DNA of 64,000 bases. Origin: Psychroserpens ponticola (GTDB lineage Bacteria; Bacteroidota; Bacteroidia; Flavobacteriales; Flavobacteriaceae). Below, piece after piece: positions 1 through 10,340 of the stretch. Made by a program: the position numbers and the translations under genes. The notes under the pieces were generated by a model. It was given only the letters and a program-made list of their open reading frames with translations, did not search any database and had not been told where the DNA came from. The stretch's first letter is position 1. Each line of letters starts with the position of its first letter. The stretch is taken from positions 2,990,001 through 3,054,000 of the forward strand of contig NZ_CP116221.1 of NCBI RefSeq assembly GCF_023556315.2, written 5' to 3'.

Positions 1-707
<707 letters not shown>

Positions 708-880
708 AAATTTTAAGTCTTACGACTATATCTTAACAACTAATCGAAATTGTTTAATTTCAGTACTCAAAATGGTCTATTCTTTTGTCTCGAAAATTAT
801 CGTTTCCAATAACTCTCTTACGCTGTCAATTCAATATGTTAATGAACTTTTTATCTCTTTCTTAAAACGTTTATGCCTTA
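708..880 (-). other. rRNA operon leader
   Basis: This is the transcribed leader between the rrn promoters and mature 16S. Read on the minus strand it contains a stretch around 822-853 (AAAGTTCATTAACATATTG) that resembles the boxA-type antitermination region found in front of flavobacterial 16S genes. Assignment as antiterminator is inference from position and resemblance. No protein-coding gene is supported here. Confidence 0.6.
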
Positions 881-888
881 AGCGGGTG

Positions 889-919
889 CAAATATAAAAC
901 CCTTTTTTTATTCTCACAA
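889..919 (-). promoter_or_regulatory. rrn promoter, proximal
   Basis: On the minus strand TATATTTG (889-896) matches the Bacteroidota -7 consensus TAnnTTTG and a TTG (917-919) lies 20 bp upstream, the usual spacing. It is followed by GCACCCGCT. The same 16 bp (881-896) recur exactly at 1005-1020, marking a second promoter. Confidence 0.8.
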
Positions 920-1012
920 TACTATTTGCTTTTTTTTTGAATTAATTTTTAACCCTTTAATAAACCGCAAATATCATATGAACTTTGCTAAACATATCTC
1001 GCTTAGCGGGTG

Positions 1013-1045
1013 CAAATATACAACCTCTTCTTTCTTTCAACCAAA
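1013..1045 (-). promoter_or_regulatory. rrn promoter, distal
   Basis: A second minus-strand TATATTTG box lies at 1013-1020 with TTTGG at 1041-1045, giving 21 bp between TTG (1042-1044) and the -7 box. It sits 124 bp upstream of the proximal promoter and shares the box and downstream discriminator. Tandem promoters are typical of rRNA operons. Confidence 0.75.
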
Positions 1046-1230
1046 TCTTTTGCTGTCTTTTTTTTAACTATTTTTTATTCATCATACTAATACCTCATAA
1101 TGAACATGTTAAATCAATAAAAAAATATTAACCACTAGAACAAAACTGTCAGTATCAAAATAATTAATCATATATAACTTATTATTGTATCTAAGGTTTT
1201 TAGATACTATCTTAAAAAGGAAGAAATTAA

Positions 1231-3177
1231 TTATAAAAAGAAATCCCAAACTAGGCCAAAGCGTATTGCAAAATCTCTATATGGGTAATTTGGTGCAGAA
1301 AAATAATCATAACCAGTAAAAGCAGCATTAAAATGTTCAGCCTTAAAAAAGATACGTGTTTGTCTTATTTTCGCATTTAAAAAAAAATCTAACCTAGGGA
1401 AATTTCCAATTTCTGTGTCATTTTGCACATAGAATTCAGCCAATAACGGATCATATGCATCCATATAATATTCAGAAAAGTAATTTAGTGTAACTCCTGT
1501 TTGAAGAAATAATGCTTTTTTAAAAAAATGATTAGAATAATACAAAGTATTCCTAGAAATAAAATCAGGAACATTAACCATATTATCTCCTTCTATAACA
1601 TTTTGATACATTATAGTATTCTCTAGGGCAAATTTTCCATACTTAATTTCTTTATTGATCTTAACCCGCAAGTAATTAATTTGATCCGAAGATTGAATTG
1701 AATTAACTCCTTCATCTATTTTAGTAAAAAAAGTATAATTATCAATATTAGTATAATCAAAAGTAAGATTTACAATTTTGGCTGAATTTAATTCAAAAAG
1801 AAACTGTCTCGTATTTACATTTTTATAAGTATCAGAATTACTCCAATTATAATTAATATAACCACTTTTATATAATAAGTGATTAAAACTAGGTGCAGAG
1901 GAGCTAGTAAATAAAGATGCTTTCAACTGAAAATCATTAGTGAATTTATATTGAGCATTTGCGTTAAACATGTCACCTTTAATATCTCCATTCAAATTAA
2001 ATTTTAACTCACTAGACACAAACAACTTTCCAAAGTTATTAGAATATATTCCACCTAAAGCAAACGTACTTTCTTTAATCCTGTTTGGTAATGTTTCATT
2101 ATCTAGAATAGTTACGCTATTGTAACCATAATTATAATTATGGTAATCCAAATTAAACTGAAAATTACCCAAAACTTGGTGTTCAAAATTAAGATAAAAG
2201 CGATTATAAAAATCCTCAAGTGTCGTTCTATCTACAATAGAACTAATGAAGGCTTCTCCAAAGTATTCATTTTCTTGAGTTTGATCAAATTGATAATATT
2301 TATCTTCAAAAGAAATAATTTGACCTGCTCTTAAAACATTAGCAATGGAATCTGTTGAGTTAGAAAACTTATATTCATGTTCTAGATAAAAACGTTTTCC
2401 TCTGAGAATACTTTCAGCATTTTCAAACTGAGGATCAAATACTGCTCTATCAATAAAATCTTCGTTTCCAGATTCAAAATTTTGAATATCTTCATCTTTA
2501 ATCCCTCCATTTTCTTGATTTAATAGATCCTGGGTTACAATATGAGCTCTAATATTATATCTATGATTCTTGGTGTGAAAATTTGTAGTAAACCTTAAAT
2601 TCCCAGTACTAGTCAATATGTGTTGATAATTACCAAGAGACCTTAAACCTTTATATGCAATCGAAAAATTAAATTGAGGAGACGTATTAACAGAAAAAAA
2701 GGCATCAAGAACTTGCCCTTGTTCAAATGCAGTTTTAAAAAACAATTCTGTAAAAGGTGTAGGAACATAATAATAATTAATATCCTCAATCTCCATATAA
2801 TTAAAATGACGTGCTCTAGCACCAAACAAAGGTAAAGTTGACTTACTTACTAAATTCTTACTTAAAGAATTATAAGTTTGTCCAATATTAGAAAATGATA
2901 TTAATTCAAAGTTATCTTTCCTAAGGTAATTAAACTTATAATCTTTGCGAATTGATAACGTCGTATCGACATAAGTAGTGTCTCTTTTACTAGATATTAT
3001 CAAATATTGCTCTATAGAGGCTTTCTCATTATAAATATCACCCTTTTTAGATTTTGAATTAGAAAACTTTGAAGTATCTAAAACTGACTCATTTTGAGTT
3101 TGAAGTTTTTTTACTTGGTTTTGAGAGTAAGACGTTAAACTTAATAAAAATAGAGTAAATAAAAATAGTATTCTCAT
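1231..3177 (-). CDS. putative outer-membrane porin (Porin_10-like)
   Basis: A 648-aa protein with a signal peptide (residues 1 to about 19, ending SYSQ) and then long alternating hydrophobic/polar strands rich in Phe, Tyr and Asn, ending in the aromatic tail GLVWDFFL expected of a beta-barrel. The layout and wording (for example LFGARARHFNYMEIEDI and RGKRFYLEHEY) match the flavobacterial putative porin family that I recall as PF14121. It should sit in the outer membrane; substrate unknown. I chose the ATG at 3177 because the frame only extends three codons further to a TTG. It stands alone between the rrn promoters and the lipoprotein operon terminator. Confidence 0.8.
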   Translation of the reverse strand: MRILFLFTLFLLSLTSYSQNQVKKLQTQNESVLDTSKFSNSKSKKGDIYNEKASIEQYLIISSKRDTTYVDTTLSIRKDYKFNYLRKDNFELISFSNIGQTYNSLSKNLVSKSTLPLFGARARHFNYMEIEDINYYYVPTPFTELFFKTAFEQGQVLDAFFSVNTSPQFNFSIAYKGLRSLGNYQHILTSTGNLRFTTNFHTKNHRYNIRAHIVTQDLLNQENGGIKDEDIQNFESGNEDFIDRAVFDPQFENAESILRGKRFYLEHEYKFSNSTDSIANVLRAGQIISFEDKYYQFDQTQENEYFGEAFISSIVDRTTLEDFYNRFYLNFEHQVLGNFQFNLDYHNYNYGYNSVTILDNETLPNRIKESTFALGGIYSNNFGKLFVSSELKFNLNGDIKGDMFNANAQYKFTNDFQLKASLFTSSSAPSFNHLLYKSGYINYNWSNSDTYKNVNTRQFLFELNSAKIVNLTFDYTNIDNYTFFTKIDEGVNSIQSSDQINYLRVKINKEIKYGKFALENTIMYQNVIEGDNMVNVPDFISRNTLYYSNHFFKKALFLQTGVTLNYFSEYYMDAYDPLLAEFYVQNDTEIGNFPRLDFFLNAKIRQTRIFFKAEHFNAAFTGYDYFSAPNYPYRDFAIRFGLVWDFFL

Positions 3178-3246
3178 AATCGTCAAATATACTTTTATTA
3201 CTAATAAATAAATCTTAAAAGATTAATAAATTACAATATTTAAAAC

Positions 3247-3283
3247 AAAAAAAGCGCCTAAGGAAACCTTAGACGCTTTTTAT
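3247..3283 (-). terminator. hairpin terminator of the SusCD operon
   Basis: AAAGCGCCTAAGG and CCTTAGACGCTTTT form a stem with one mismatch and a 3-nt loop, flanked by A and T runs on the two sides, so it can act in either direction. It lies just past the stop of the last lipoprotein gene of the SusCD operon. Confidence 0.85.
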
Positions 3284-3298
3284 ATAATTAACTATAGC

Positions 3299-4162
3299 TT
3301 ATAGTTTTGTTAAAGAAAATGATGATGAAAATGGACCACCACATGAGCCATTTGGATCTTCAGTATAATTTATAAGGAAAAAACTATCATCAGCTAAATC
3401 GTACATATCCGCAGCTTCTAAATTATCAATAAAAATGTAAGGCACATCTTCTGTACAAAATATTCCTGGATCAACACCAGCAAACTTTAAATTTCCACAG
3501 CTTAAATTTAAAACTACAGTCTCAACTTCTGAATTAAAAGCCGGCAAAGAAGGACTCATAAATACTCTTGCAGTCGGATCTTCTGGATCAGTCATTATAG
3601 TTACAGTTCCTGAAGCGAAATTTTCTGTTCCGTTAGCTGGACCTGTTGTAGCATCTACATCAGAAATTGCATATTCACCTGCCATATATTCGTCTGGAAT
3701 TGGGCAATATCTAACCACAGTAAGAGTAAACACACTTCTATTTTCAAGAATTGGTGTATTATCTTCTATCTCAACTAAGACAAACTTAACCGTTTTTCCA
3801 TTTAAAGTAGATGATGCATAATCACCTGAAAGAAGTTTAAAAGAACCAACTACTGAATTAGCTTCAATAACAAAAGTATTGCTAGCCATTGAGTAATCTA
3901 CACCTTCAACAGCTTCTGAAGTAGGATCAGTCATAATTGTATATGTTCTTGCAAATGACTTCGAATCAGATACACCTACAATTACATCGTAAGATCTTGA
4001 AGCATCTTCTTCTACTAATAATGTCCCTGTATTAACAGGTGCAAAGTATGCAACATTCTCTCTATTATCTAAGAAACTTGTATCATCGTCTGAACTATCA
4101 CAAGAAACAAACACGAGTAATGCAGCGACGAATAAAAGTCTAAAATTAAATATATATTTCAT
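3299..4162 (-). CDS. surface lipoprotein with Calx-beta-like domain
   Basis: A 287-aa lipoprotein: hydrophobic N-terminus, lipobox ending FVSC near residue 21, then the acidic DSSDDDTS stretch that in Bacteroidota resembles a lipoprotein surface-export signal. Residues about 40-150 (YDVIVGVSDS, ARTYTI, VEGVDYSM, NTFVIEANS) read like the Calx-beta/immunoglobulin-like domains found in SusCD-associated lipoproteins. The C-terminal part is not recognised. It is the last gene of the SusC-SusD operon, 26 bp after the preceding lipoprotein gene, and is probably a ligand-binding accessory protein on the outer face. Function is inferred from context only. Confidence 0.75.
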   Translation of the reverse strand: MKYIFNFRLLFVAALLVFVSCDSSDDDTSFLDNRENVAYFAPVNTGTLLVEEDASRSYDVIVGVSDSKSFARTYTIMTDPTSEAVEGVDYSMASNTFVIEANSVVGSFKLLSGDYASSTLNGKTVKFVLVEIEDNTPILENRSVFTLTVVRYCPIPDEYMAGEYAISDVDATTGPANGTENFASGTVTIMTDPEDPTARVFMSPSLPAFNSEVETVVLNLSCGNLKFAGVDPGIFCTEDVPYIFIDNLEAADMYDLADDSFFLINYTEDPNGSCGGPFSSSFSLTKL

Positions 4163-4188
4163 AATTTTTATATTGTTTTAAGTTATAA

Positions 4189-4998
4189 TTATTGAGGTAC
4201 GTATGTAGAAACTCCGTTCTCACCATATCCAGTACATGACCAAGATGTAGTAATAACACCTGTTAATTCATCAACTGAATTGGTTCCATTTGGTACAATA
4301 TCTCCCCAAGGATCTACTTGATCACTCCAAGTAATAGTACCACAAATATCTTTAAACTCTAAATCCATACTTGTTGCATCTGTTCCGTAATTATCTGTAT
4401 AAGGACCTCCATCATATAATCCTCCTGAGAAATCTTGTACAAAATAAAGCCCATCACCTAAATCTTCTATATCCATCATTTGAGTATGAACATCGAAATC
4501 TGGTAAAAAGTCATGGAAACCATATGTAGTAGTTACTTCATATGTTCCACCTAAATCAGAGTCACATAGTTTAAAAATTCCTAAAGTATATGTTGTATCA
4601 AATAAAGCTGTAGTATCACCTGTTAAGTTTAAAACAAGTGTAGAACCTGTTTCTAAAGCACCTTCAAATAAACCACCAATTTCTAATGTTCCAGAATATT
4701 CTCCTGCTGGAATGGTTACTGAATTAGAAGCTAAAGTAAATTCTACATCTTGTACTGCTGTAGAAATATCAGTATCAATTGAAACTGAAAACGTTCTATC
4801 TGAATTAGTAGCTTTAGAAGACACTACTTCAATAGTCGTACTTGGGTTATCAAAAGTAACAAATAAATTACCTGATGTTTCTGTAAAGTACGTTAAAGTA
4901 CCTCCACTATATACATGTATATCATCATTATCATCTTCACATGAAAACATGAATAGAGATAAGACAACTGCTGTTAATAATAAAACTGTTTTTTTCAT
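4189..4998 (-). CDS. surface lipoprotein, SusCD operon
   Basis: A 269-aa lipoprotein with lipobox FSC near residue 20 followed by the acidic EDDNDD typical of surface-exposed Bacteroidota lipoproteins. The N-terminal half (SDRTFSVSID, VEFTLASNSVTIPAG) is built like that of the next lipoprotein, so the two are distant paralogs in their first domain. The second half has many Gly, Asp and Trp residues and is not recognised. It lies 13 bp after susD and should be co-transcribed. A role in holding or presenting the ligand for the SusCD transporter is inference. Confidence 0.75.
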   Translation of the reverse strand: MKKTVLLLTAVVLSLFMFSCEDDNDDIHVYSGGTLTYFTETSGNLFVTFDNPSTTIEVVSSKATNSDRTFSVSIDTDISTAVQDVEFTLASNSVTIPAGEYSGTLEIGGLFEGALETGSTLVLNLTGDTTALFDTTYTLGIFKLCDSDLGGTYEVTTTYGFHDFLPDFDVHTQMMDIEDLGDGLYFVQDFSGGLYDGGPYTDNYGTDATSMDLEFKDICGTITWSDQVDPWGDIVPNGTNSVDELTGVITTSWSCTGYGENGVSTYVPQ

Positions 4999-5011
4999 AA
5001 TTTATTTTTTT

Positions 5012-6442
5012 TTAGTAACAAGGGTTTTGTGAAGAAGCTGGGTTTACATTAATTTCTGTAACAGGTATAGCTAATTCAAACTTACAATCTCCTGCTGGCA
5101 ATGTTGTGAATAATGGAGTTGAACCAGTACCATCTGCTAACTGTCCTGCATTAGTTCTTTGGATTGGTAAACCTTGACGTTTAATATCAAAAAATCTATG
5201 ACCTTGAAAAGCCAACTCTAAACGTCTTTCTAACTGAATTGCATCTTTAAGTGCTTGACCAGTTTCTCCTCCAGAAGGAGCAACATATCTTTGAGCTCTT
5301 ACTAAATCTAATGCAGCTAAAGCTAGACCATCTTGATTCATTTCTGCTAAAGCTTCAGCCTTGTTTAACTGAACTTCTGCAGCTCTAATCACTTTAATAT
5401 CTACAACACCTGCACCAACATTAATTGAACTGTTATTGTGAATGATTACGTGGTTATAAAGAACTCCATCAAATGGTGATTGTTCAATAAAAGTACCAGT
5501 TCTAACATCCTGAGCAGTATATAAATTAAATAAACCAAAATCACATACATACTCAGAGAAAATTCCTCCAGATAATGTTTGACTATAAGGTACTGCTGTA
5601 GAAACATCAGTATCAGCGTCAAGATTTATAAGTTTAAATAAAACACCGTCATTACTAGAATCATTCCAGATACCATTAAAGTTTCCAAATTCAGAAACTG
5701 AAGTCGTTACAGCATTTGCAGCATCAACAGCTTCTTGATACTGACCATTGTATAAATACACTCTAGACAATAAACCATTTACAGCATCAACTGTAAAACG
5801 TTCTAAACCATTATCAGGTGAAATTTTAGTACTAGCAGTTTCTAAATCATTAATTACAGAAGTGTATACTTGAGCAACTGTATTTCTTGCAACTGTCTGA
5901 CGAATATCAGAACTAGTCATTACTGAAATACCTAATGATGCATTAGCACCTCCATCTTGTGTTGGTATCTTACCAAACACGTTATTAATATCAAAATGAG
6001 CCAATCCTCTAGCAGCTAAACATTGAGCTTCAATGTTATCTTTTTGAGCTCCAGCAGGTAATTTATCTATATTTTCTAAGATAAAATTAGCATGTTGAAC
6101 TACATCATAAGCATTAGCCATGAAATTAGCTCTTGTATTATTAGGATTGTATCTCCACTCATATGTTGTTCTTTGAGTTTGTCTTGCGTCTAAATTGATG
6201 ATTAAGTTATCAGCTAATACATCAGGAAATGACATGAAGTCAGCTCCATAGTAAGTAGATTCAATCATCATACTATATAAACCATTTACAGCGATTTCAA
6301 AATCACCTGGATTATTTAGTGCAACTTCTGCACCCACTGAAGAAAATGGGTTCAGATTTAAGTTATCTTGATCACACGAGCTCATGAATACCATGGCAAA
6401 TATCGTGCTTAAAAGTATTGTGTATTTTTTCATCTTTTTCAT
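5012..6442 (-). CDS. SusD/RagB family nutrient-binding lipoprotein
   Basis: A 476-aa lipoprotein (lipobox MSSC near residue 22) with the SusD/RagB plan: helical TPR-like segments in the first half (GADFMSFPDVLADN, AQCLAARGLAHFDINNVFG) and the conserved C-terminal RRLELAFQGHRFFDIKRQG followed by a closing loop ending SSQNPCY. SusD proteins form the lid of SusC transporters and bind glycans or peptides at the cell surface. It starts 5 bp after susC. No glycoside hydrolase or other degradative enzyme is next to it, so the substrate cannot be named. Confidence 0.95.
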   Translation of the reverse strand: MKKMKKYTILLSTIFAMVFMSSCDQDNLNLNPFSSVGAEVALNNPGDFEIAVNGLYSMMIESTYYGADFMSFPDVLADNLIINLDARQTQRTTYEWRYNPNNTRANFMANAYDVVQHANFILENIDKLPAGAQKDNIEAQCLAARGLAHFDINNVFGKIPTQDGGANASLGISVMTSSDIRQTVARNTVAQVYTSVINDLETASTKISPDNGLERFTVDAVNGLLSRVYLYNGQYQEAVDAANAVTTSVSEFGNFNGIWNDSSNDGVLFKLINLDADTDVSTAVPYSQTLSGGIFSEYVCDFGLFNLYTAQDVRTGTFIEQSPFDGVLYNHVIIHNNSSINVGAGVVDIKVIRAAEVQLNKAEALAEMNQDGLALAALDLVRAQRYVAPSGGETGQALKDAIQLERRLELAFQGHRFFDIKRQGLPIQRTNAGQLADGTGSTPLFTTLPAGDCKFELAIPVTEINVNPASSQNPCY

Positions 6443-6447
6443 ATTTT

Positions 6448-9400
6448 TTAAAATTGTATATCAAATCCAACTGCTATAGTAGCTGTTGTAGGATAACTAT
6501 ATAAAGCAAACTCTCCAGGAATTGTACCTACAGCTGCTGTTTGAGTTTCACCTGAACCGACACCAACTTCTGGATCACCTTTAAATTCTGGCGCATATGT
6601 CCATAAGTTTGTACCTGCAGCATAAATTCTTACGTTATCTAATGCCATAGCATCAGTAAAACGTTTTGGTAAACTATATCCAATTTGTAATGAACGTAAT
6701 CTAATATAATCACCTTTTTGTAAGAATCTATCAGATGTTTGACTAGCATCAGCAGCAAATCCAGCTGAAGATGGTCTTGGTAATACATTTGTATCTCCTG
6801 GATTTCTCCAGTAGTTAAATGCATCTATTCTTTGGTTTTGACTTTCAATACCATCACCATCAGCTAACATGTTTTGCTCAGGAATGTTATAGATGTAATT
6901 TCCAACTTTCCAGTAGAAATTAGCATTTAAATCCCAACCTTTATATTGAACACTAGTACCAAAACTACCATCCATATCAGCAAAAGGAGATTTACCTGAA
7001 AGTGCAACTTCGTTACCTGCAGCAACATTTGTTACATTACCATCAGTATCTAAATATAAAGCTTCACCATTTGCAGGATTAACTCCAGCATAACGTGTTA
7101 AGAAGAATGTATTTACTTCTTCACCTACTCTTAATACAGAATAGAAATTGGCAGATGTAAACAAATCACTTTCATTATCAGGAGTATTAGGATCATCAGT
7201 ATTAACTAACTTAGTAACTTCATTATCATAAAGGTTTAAGTTCGCATTTAATGTCCATCTGAAATCTTCAGTTCTGATAACATCACCAGCCAATTCAAAT
7301 TCCCATCCTTTGTTTACCATTTCACCTAAGTTACCTGTAACAGTTGGTCCACCAACAGAGAAAGGTAATTGTTCATTTAATAGTAATTCTGAAGTTGTTC
7401 TGTTATAGTAATCAACTAAACCTCTTACTCTATTATTAAGTAATCCGAATTCAATACCAACACCATAGTTACTATTCTCTTCCCAACCTAAGTTTGGATC
7501 ACCAAAGTTAGCTGGTTCAAGAGTATTTACACCATTATAAGCAAAATAACCATAAGTAGTAATTGAAGCATAACGACCAATTTGATCATTACCAGAAGTA
7601 CCATAAGAAGCTCTTAACTTTAATGTATTAATAGTATTACTCTTAAAGAATGCTTCATTATTAATATTCCATGCTAAAGATCCACTCCAGAACGTACCAT
7701 ACTTAGTATTAGCACCGAATCTTGAAGACCCATCACGTCTAATAGTTGCTGTTGCAATATATCTATTATCATAGTTATAATCAACATTACCAGCTACAGA
7801 GAATAAAGCATATTCGCTTCTAGTTCCACCTACAGAAGCAGGAGTTGCAGCCACATCTAATACAACAGGACCTCCAACTACGAAACCATCACCTTCTGCT
7901 AAATAAGATCTAAAGTTATTTCTAACATATTCTGTTAAAGCAGTAACTTCTAAATTATGCTTTTCTCCAAATGTATTAGAGTAAGTCGCTTTATTTAACC
8001 AAGTCCAAGTAAAATCAAATGAACCATTGTCAGTTCTACTACCAACAGGATCTCCATTTACAATTATATCTAAAACAGATCCAGGCTGTAAGAAATTCTC
8101 TCTTCTATATTGGTCATAAATACCAGAAACTTGAGTTAAGAATTTTACATTTTCATGTAATTTAAAATCTAAATACATGTTACCTAAAAATCTATTATTA
8201 AATCTAGTCGTTAAATTCTGTCTAAGTTCAGCTGATGCTGGATAACCTGATGAAGTTGGGTTTAACGTTGGCTCATTGTTAGCGTCCAATACTGGATCAC
8301 CATTAGCATCTAATACGTAAAATGACTCATATGGGTTATAATCATACATTGCTCTAATTGGATTCTGAGCATTGTTTCTATCTCTTGGATCCCCTGTTTT
8401 CATACTTGAAAAAGACAAGCTTGTTCCAACTGTTAACCATTCTTTAGCATCATAATCAACGTTTAAACGACCAGATGACCTGTTATAACCATGAATATCT
8501 TTTATGATACCAGAATCTTCATCATATCCTAAAGAGAAGAAATAACGCATACGTTCTTCACCACCTGAGATAGACACATTAAATGATTGTTGTAAACCAT
8601 CTTGTAATAAATCATCTTGCCAGTCATGATCAAGAGCTACTAAAGCTTTTAATTCAGCATCAGAAGAAATTGATGCACCAGTTCCAACTCCCAATTCTCT
8701 TTCGTATTGAAGTTTTTGAGCTGCGTTCATCATTGTAAAGTTATCTTTAACTTTTCTACTACGTCCTAATCTTGAACTTATTTTGATTACAGCATCTTTT
8801 CCTTTCTTACCACGTTTAGTAGTAATAAGTACAACACCGTTACCACCACGAGCACCATAAATAGAAGTTGATGCAGCATCTTTCAAGACACTCACAGATT
8901 CAACATCATTTGGATTAATCGCGTTAACGTCATTTTCATTTACTTGAGCTCCATCCACTATATATAATGGTTGGTTACCAGCATTGATCGAACCAATACC
9001 ACGCACTCTAATAAATGCCGTTTGACCAGGCTTACCATTTTGTGCAGTAACCTGAACACCTGCAGCCACACCTTGAAGCATATTATCTATACTTACTGAT
9101 GGTGCAATTTTTTGCAAATCTTCTGAGGTAACATTTGATACTGCAGAAGTAAGCTCATCTCTAGATTTAGAACTGAATCCTACTACAACAATTTCTTGAA
9201 GGGTTTCAACATCTTCATCCATTACCATATTAATTGTATTACTAGCAGCAACTACAACTGTTGCTTCTTTCATACCTAAAAATGAAAAAACCAATGTTTC
9301 TCCAGTACTTGCTTTAATGGTATAATTACCATCAAAATCTGATTGAACTCCCCTTGAAGTTCCTTGCACAATTACATTCACACCAGGCAATGGTAAACCA

Positions 9401-9507
9401 TCTGCCGCTGATGTAACTGTTCCAGTGATTGTTTTCTCTTGTGCAAAAGAAAATTGCATCACAAACGCCATAAAAAGCGTCATTAACCATGTTAACTTTA
9501 ATTTCAT
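6448..9507 (-). CDS. SusC/RagA family TonB-linked outer-membrane transporter
   Basis: A 1019-aa receptor. A signal peptide (cut near FSFAQ) is followed by a carboxypeptidase-D regulatory-like domain (about 24-100, with ITGTVTSAADGLPLPGVNV), a TonB-box-like EIVVVGF, the plug domain (about 115-230, with VRGIGSINAGNQPLYIVDG and GGNGVVLITTKRG) and a 22-strand-type barrel ending in Phe (VGFDIQF). It works with the adjacent SusD as a bucket-and-lid importer powered by TonB. It is the first gene of a four-gene operon. A promoter-like TTG-N20-GATGTTTG lies just upstream. Confidence 0.96.
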   Translation of the reverse strand: MKLKLTWLMTLFMAFVMQFSFAQEKTITGTVTSAADGLPLPGVNVIVQGTSRGVQSDFDGNYTIKASTGETLVFSFLGMKEATVVVAASNTINMVMDEDVETLQEIVVVGFSSKSRDELTSAVSNVTSEDLQKIAPSVSIDNMLQGVAAGVQVTAQNGKPGQTAFIRVRGIGSINAGNQPLYIVDGAQVNENDVNAINPNDVESVSVLKDAASTSIYGARGGNGVVLITTKRGKKGKDAVIKISSRLGRSRKVKDNFTMMNAAQKLQYERELGVGTGASISSDAELKALVALDHDWQDDLLQDGLQQSFNVSISGGEERMRYFFSLGYDEDSGIIKDIHGYNRSSGRLNVDYDAKEWLTVGTSLSFSSMKTGDPRDRNNAQNPIRAMYDYNPYESFYVLDANGDPVLDANNEPTLNPTSSGYPASAELRQNLTTRFNNRFLGNMYLDFKLHENVKFLTQVSGIYDQYRRENFLQPGSVLDIIVNGDPVGSRTDNGSFDFTWTWLNKATYSNTFGEKHNLEVTALTEYVRNNFRSYLAEGDGFVVGGPVVLDVAATPASVGGTRSEYALFSVAGNVDYNYDNRYIATATIRRDGSSRFGANTKYGTFWSGSLAWNINNEAFFKSNTINTLKLRASYGTSGNDQIGRYASITTYGYFAYNGVNTLEPANFGDPNLGWEENSNYGVGIEFGLLNNRVRGLVDYYNRTTSELLLNEQLPFSVGGPTVTGNLGEMVNKGWEFELAGDVIRTEDFRWTLNANLNLYDNEVTKLVNTDDPNTPDNESDLFTSANFYSVLRVGEEVNTFFLTRYAGVNPANGEALYLDTDGNVTNVAAGNEVALSGKSPFADMDGSFGTSVQYKGWDLNANFYWKVGNYIYNIPEQNMLADGDGIESQNQRIDAFNYWRNPGDTNVLPRPSSAGFAADASQTSDRFLQKGDYIRLRSLQIGYSLPKRFTDAMALDNVRIYAAGTNLWTYAPEFKGDPEVGVGSGETQTAAVGTIPGEFALYSYPTTATIAVGFDIQF

Positions 9508-9534
9508 AAAACAATTATTTGAGTTAGTCTAGCG

Positions 9535-9565
9535 CAAACATCTTAATAATATATTAAATAAACAA
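9535..9565 (-). promoter_or_regulatory. probable susC operon promoter
   Basis: On the minus strand TTG (9563-9565) is followed after 20 bp by GATGTTTG (9535-9542), close to the Bacteroidota TAnnTTTG box with one mismatch in the TA. It lies 28 bp before the susC start codon. Confidence 0.55.
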
Positions 9566-9710
9566 GTATTTTTGCCAAAAAAATGTTAACAACCTAACAA
9601 TTAAAATGTTCATTAAATAATTGCACAACCAATGCTTTTACTGACTTTAAGATGCATTAGTTTCTAAAAGGTTGCGTTAAATTTTTAACTTTGTCCAAAC
9701 TTTAACATTA

Positions 9711-10313
9711 TTGAGTCTTTTAGCTAACTTTTCAGAATTAGATTTAGAGTGCGGAACTGACGAAGCAGGAAGAGGCTGTTTAGCAGGACCTGTAACGGCT
9801 TCAGCGGTTATTTTGCCTTTGGATTTTACAAATATTACTTTGAACGATTCAAAACTCCTATCAGAAAAAAAAAGAGATCATTTAAAACCGATAATTGAAG
9901 AAGCATCAATTTCATTTGCGATTAGTCATGTCTTTCAAGATGAAATTGACAGTATCAATATTTTAAATGCATCAATTTTAGCCATGCATAAATCTATTGA
10001 AAAATTAAATCCACAGCCTAATTTTATTATTGTTGATGGAAATAGATTTAAACCTTTCAACTCCATACCTCATCAAACCATAATTAAAGGCGATAGTAAA
10101 TTTCTTTCTATTGCTGCAGCTTCTGTACTTGCCAAAACATATAGAGATGCTTATATGGCTAAAATTCATGAAGAATACCCAATGTACAATTGGATTCAAA
10201 ATAAAGGCTATCCTACTAAAGAACATAGATTAGCAATAAAAAAATATGGCATTACTAAATACCATAGAAAATCTTTTAGATTATTACCTGAACAATTTAA
10301 ATTAGAACTGTAA
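9711..10313 (+). CDS. rnhB: ribonuclease HII
   Basis: A 200-aa enzyme that cuts RNA in RNA-DNA hybrids and removes misincorporated ribonucleotides. The hallmark [15 protein letters not shown] near residue 14 supplies the first Asp and Glu of the active site; IIVDGNRF and [17 protein letters not shown] give the further acidic and substrate-binding residues. Length matches the family. The start is a TTG; no upstream ATG fits the frame, and the Asp-Glu motif is at the usual distance from this start. It is divergent from the susC operon and 27 bp ahead of a lipoprotein gene. Confidence 0.95.
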   Translation: MSLLANFSELDLECGTDEAGRGCLAGPVTASAVILPLDFTNITLNDSKLLSEKKRDHLKPIIEEASISFAISHVFQDEIDSINILNASILAMHKSIEKLNPQPNFIIVDGNRFKPFNSIPHQTIIKGDSKFLSIAAASVLAKTYRDAYMAKIHEEYPMYNWIQNKGYPTKEHRLAIKKYGITKYHRKSFRLLPEQFKLEL

Positions 10314-10340
10314 CTTTTTATATTTGTAAAAACCTTTTCA

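Noticed and set aside
3299-9507. Full polysaccharide utilisation locus
   Set aside because: SusC/SusD are present but there is no carbohydrate-active enzyme or dedicated regulator nearby.
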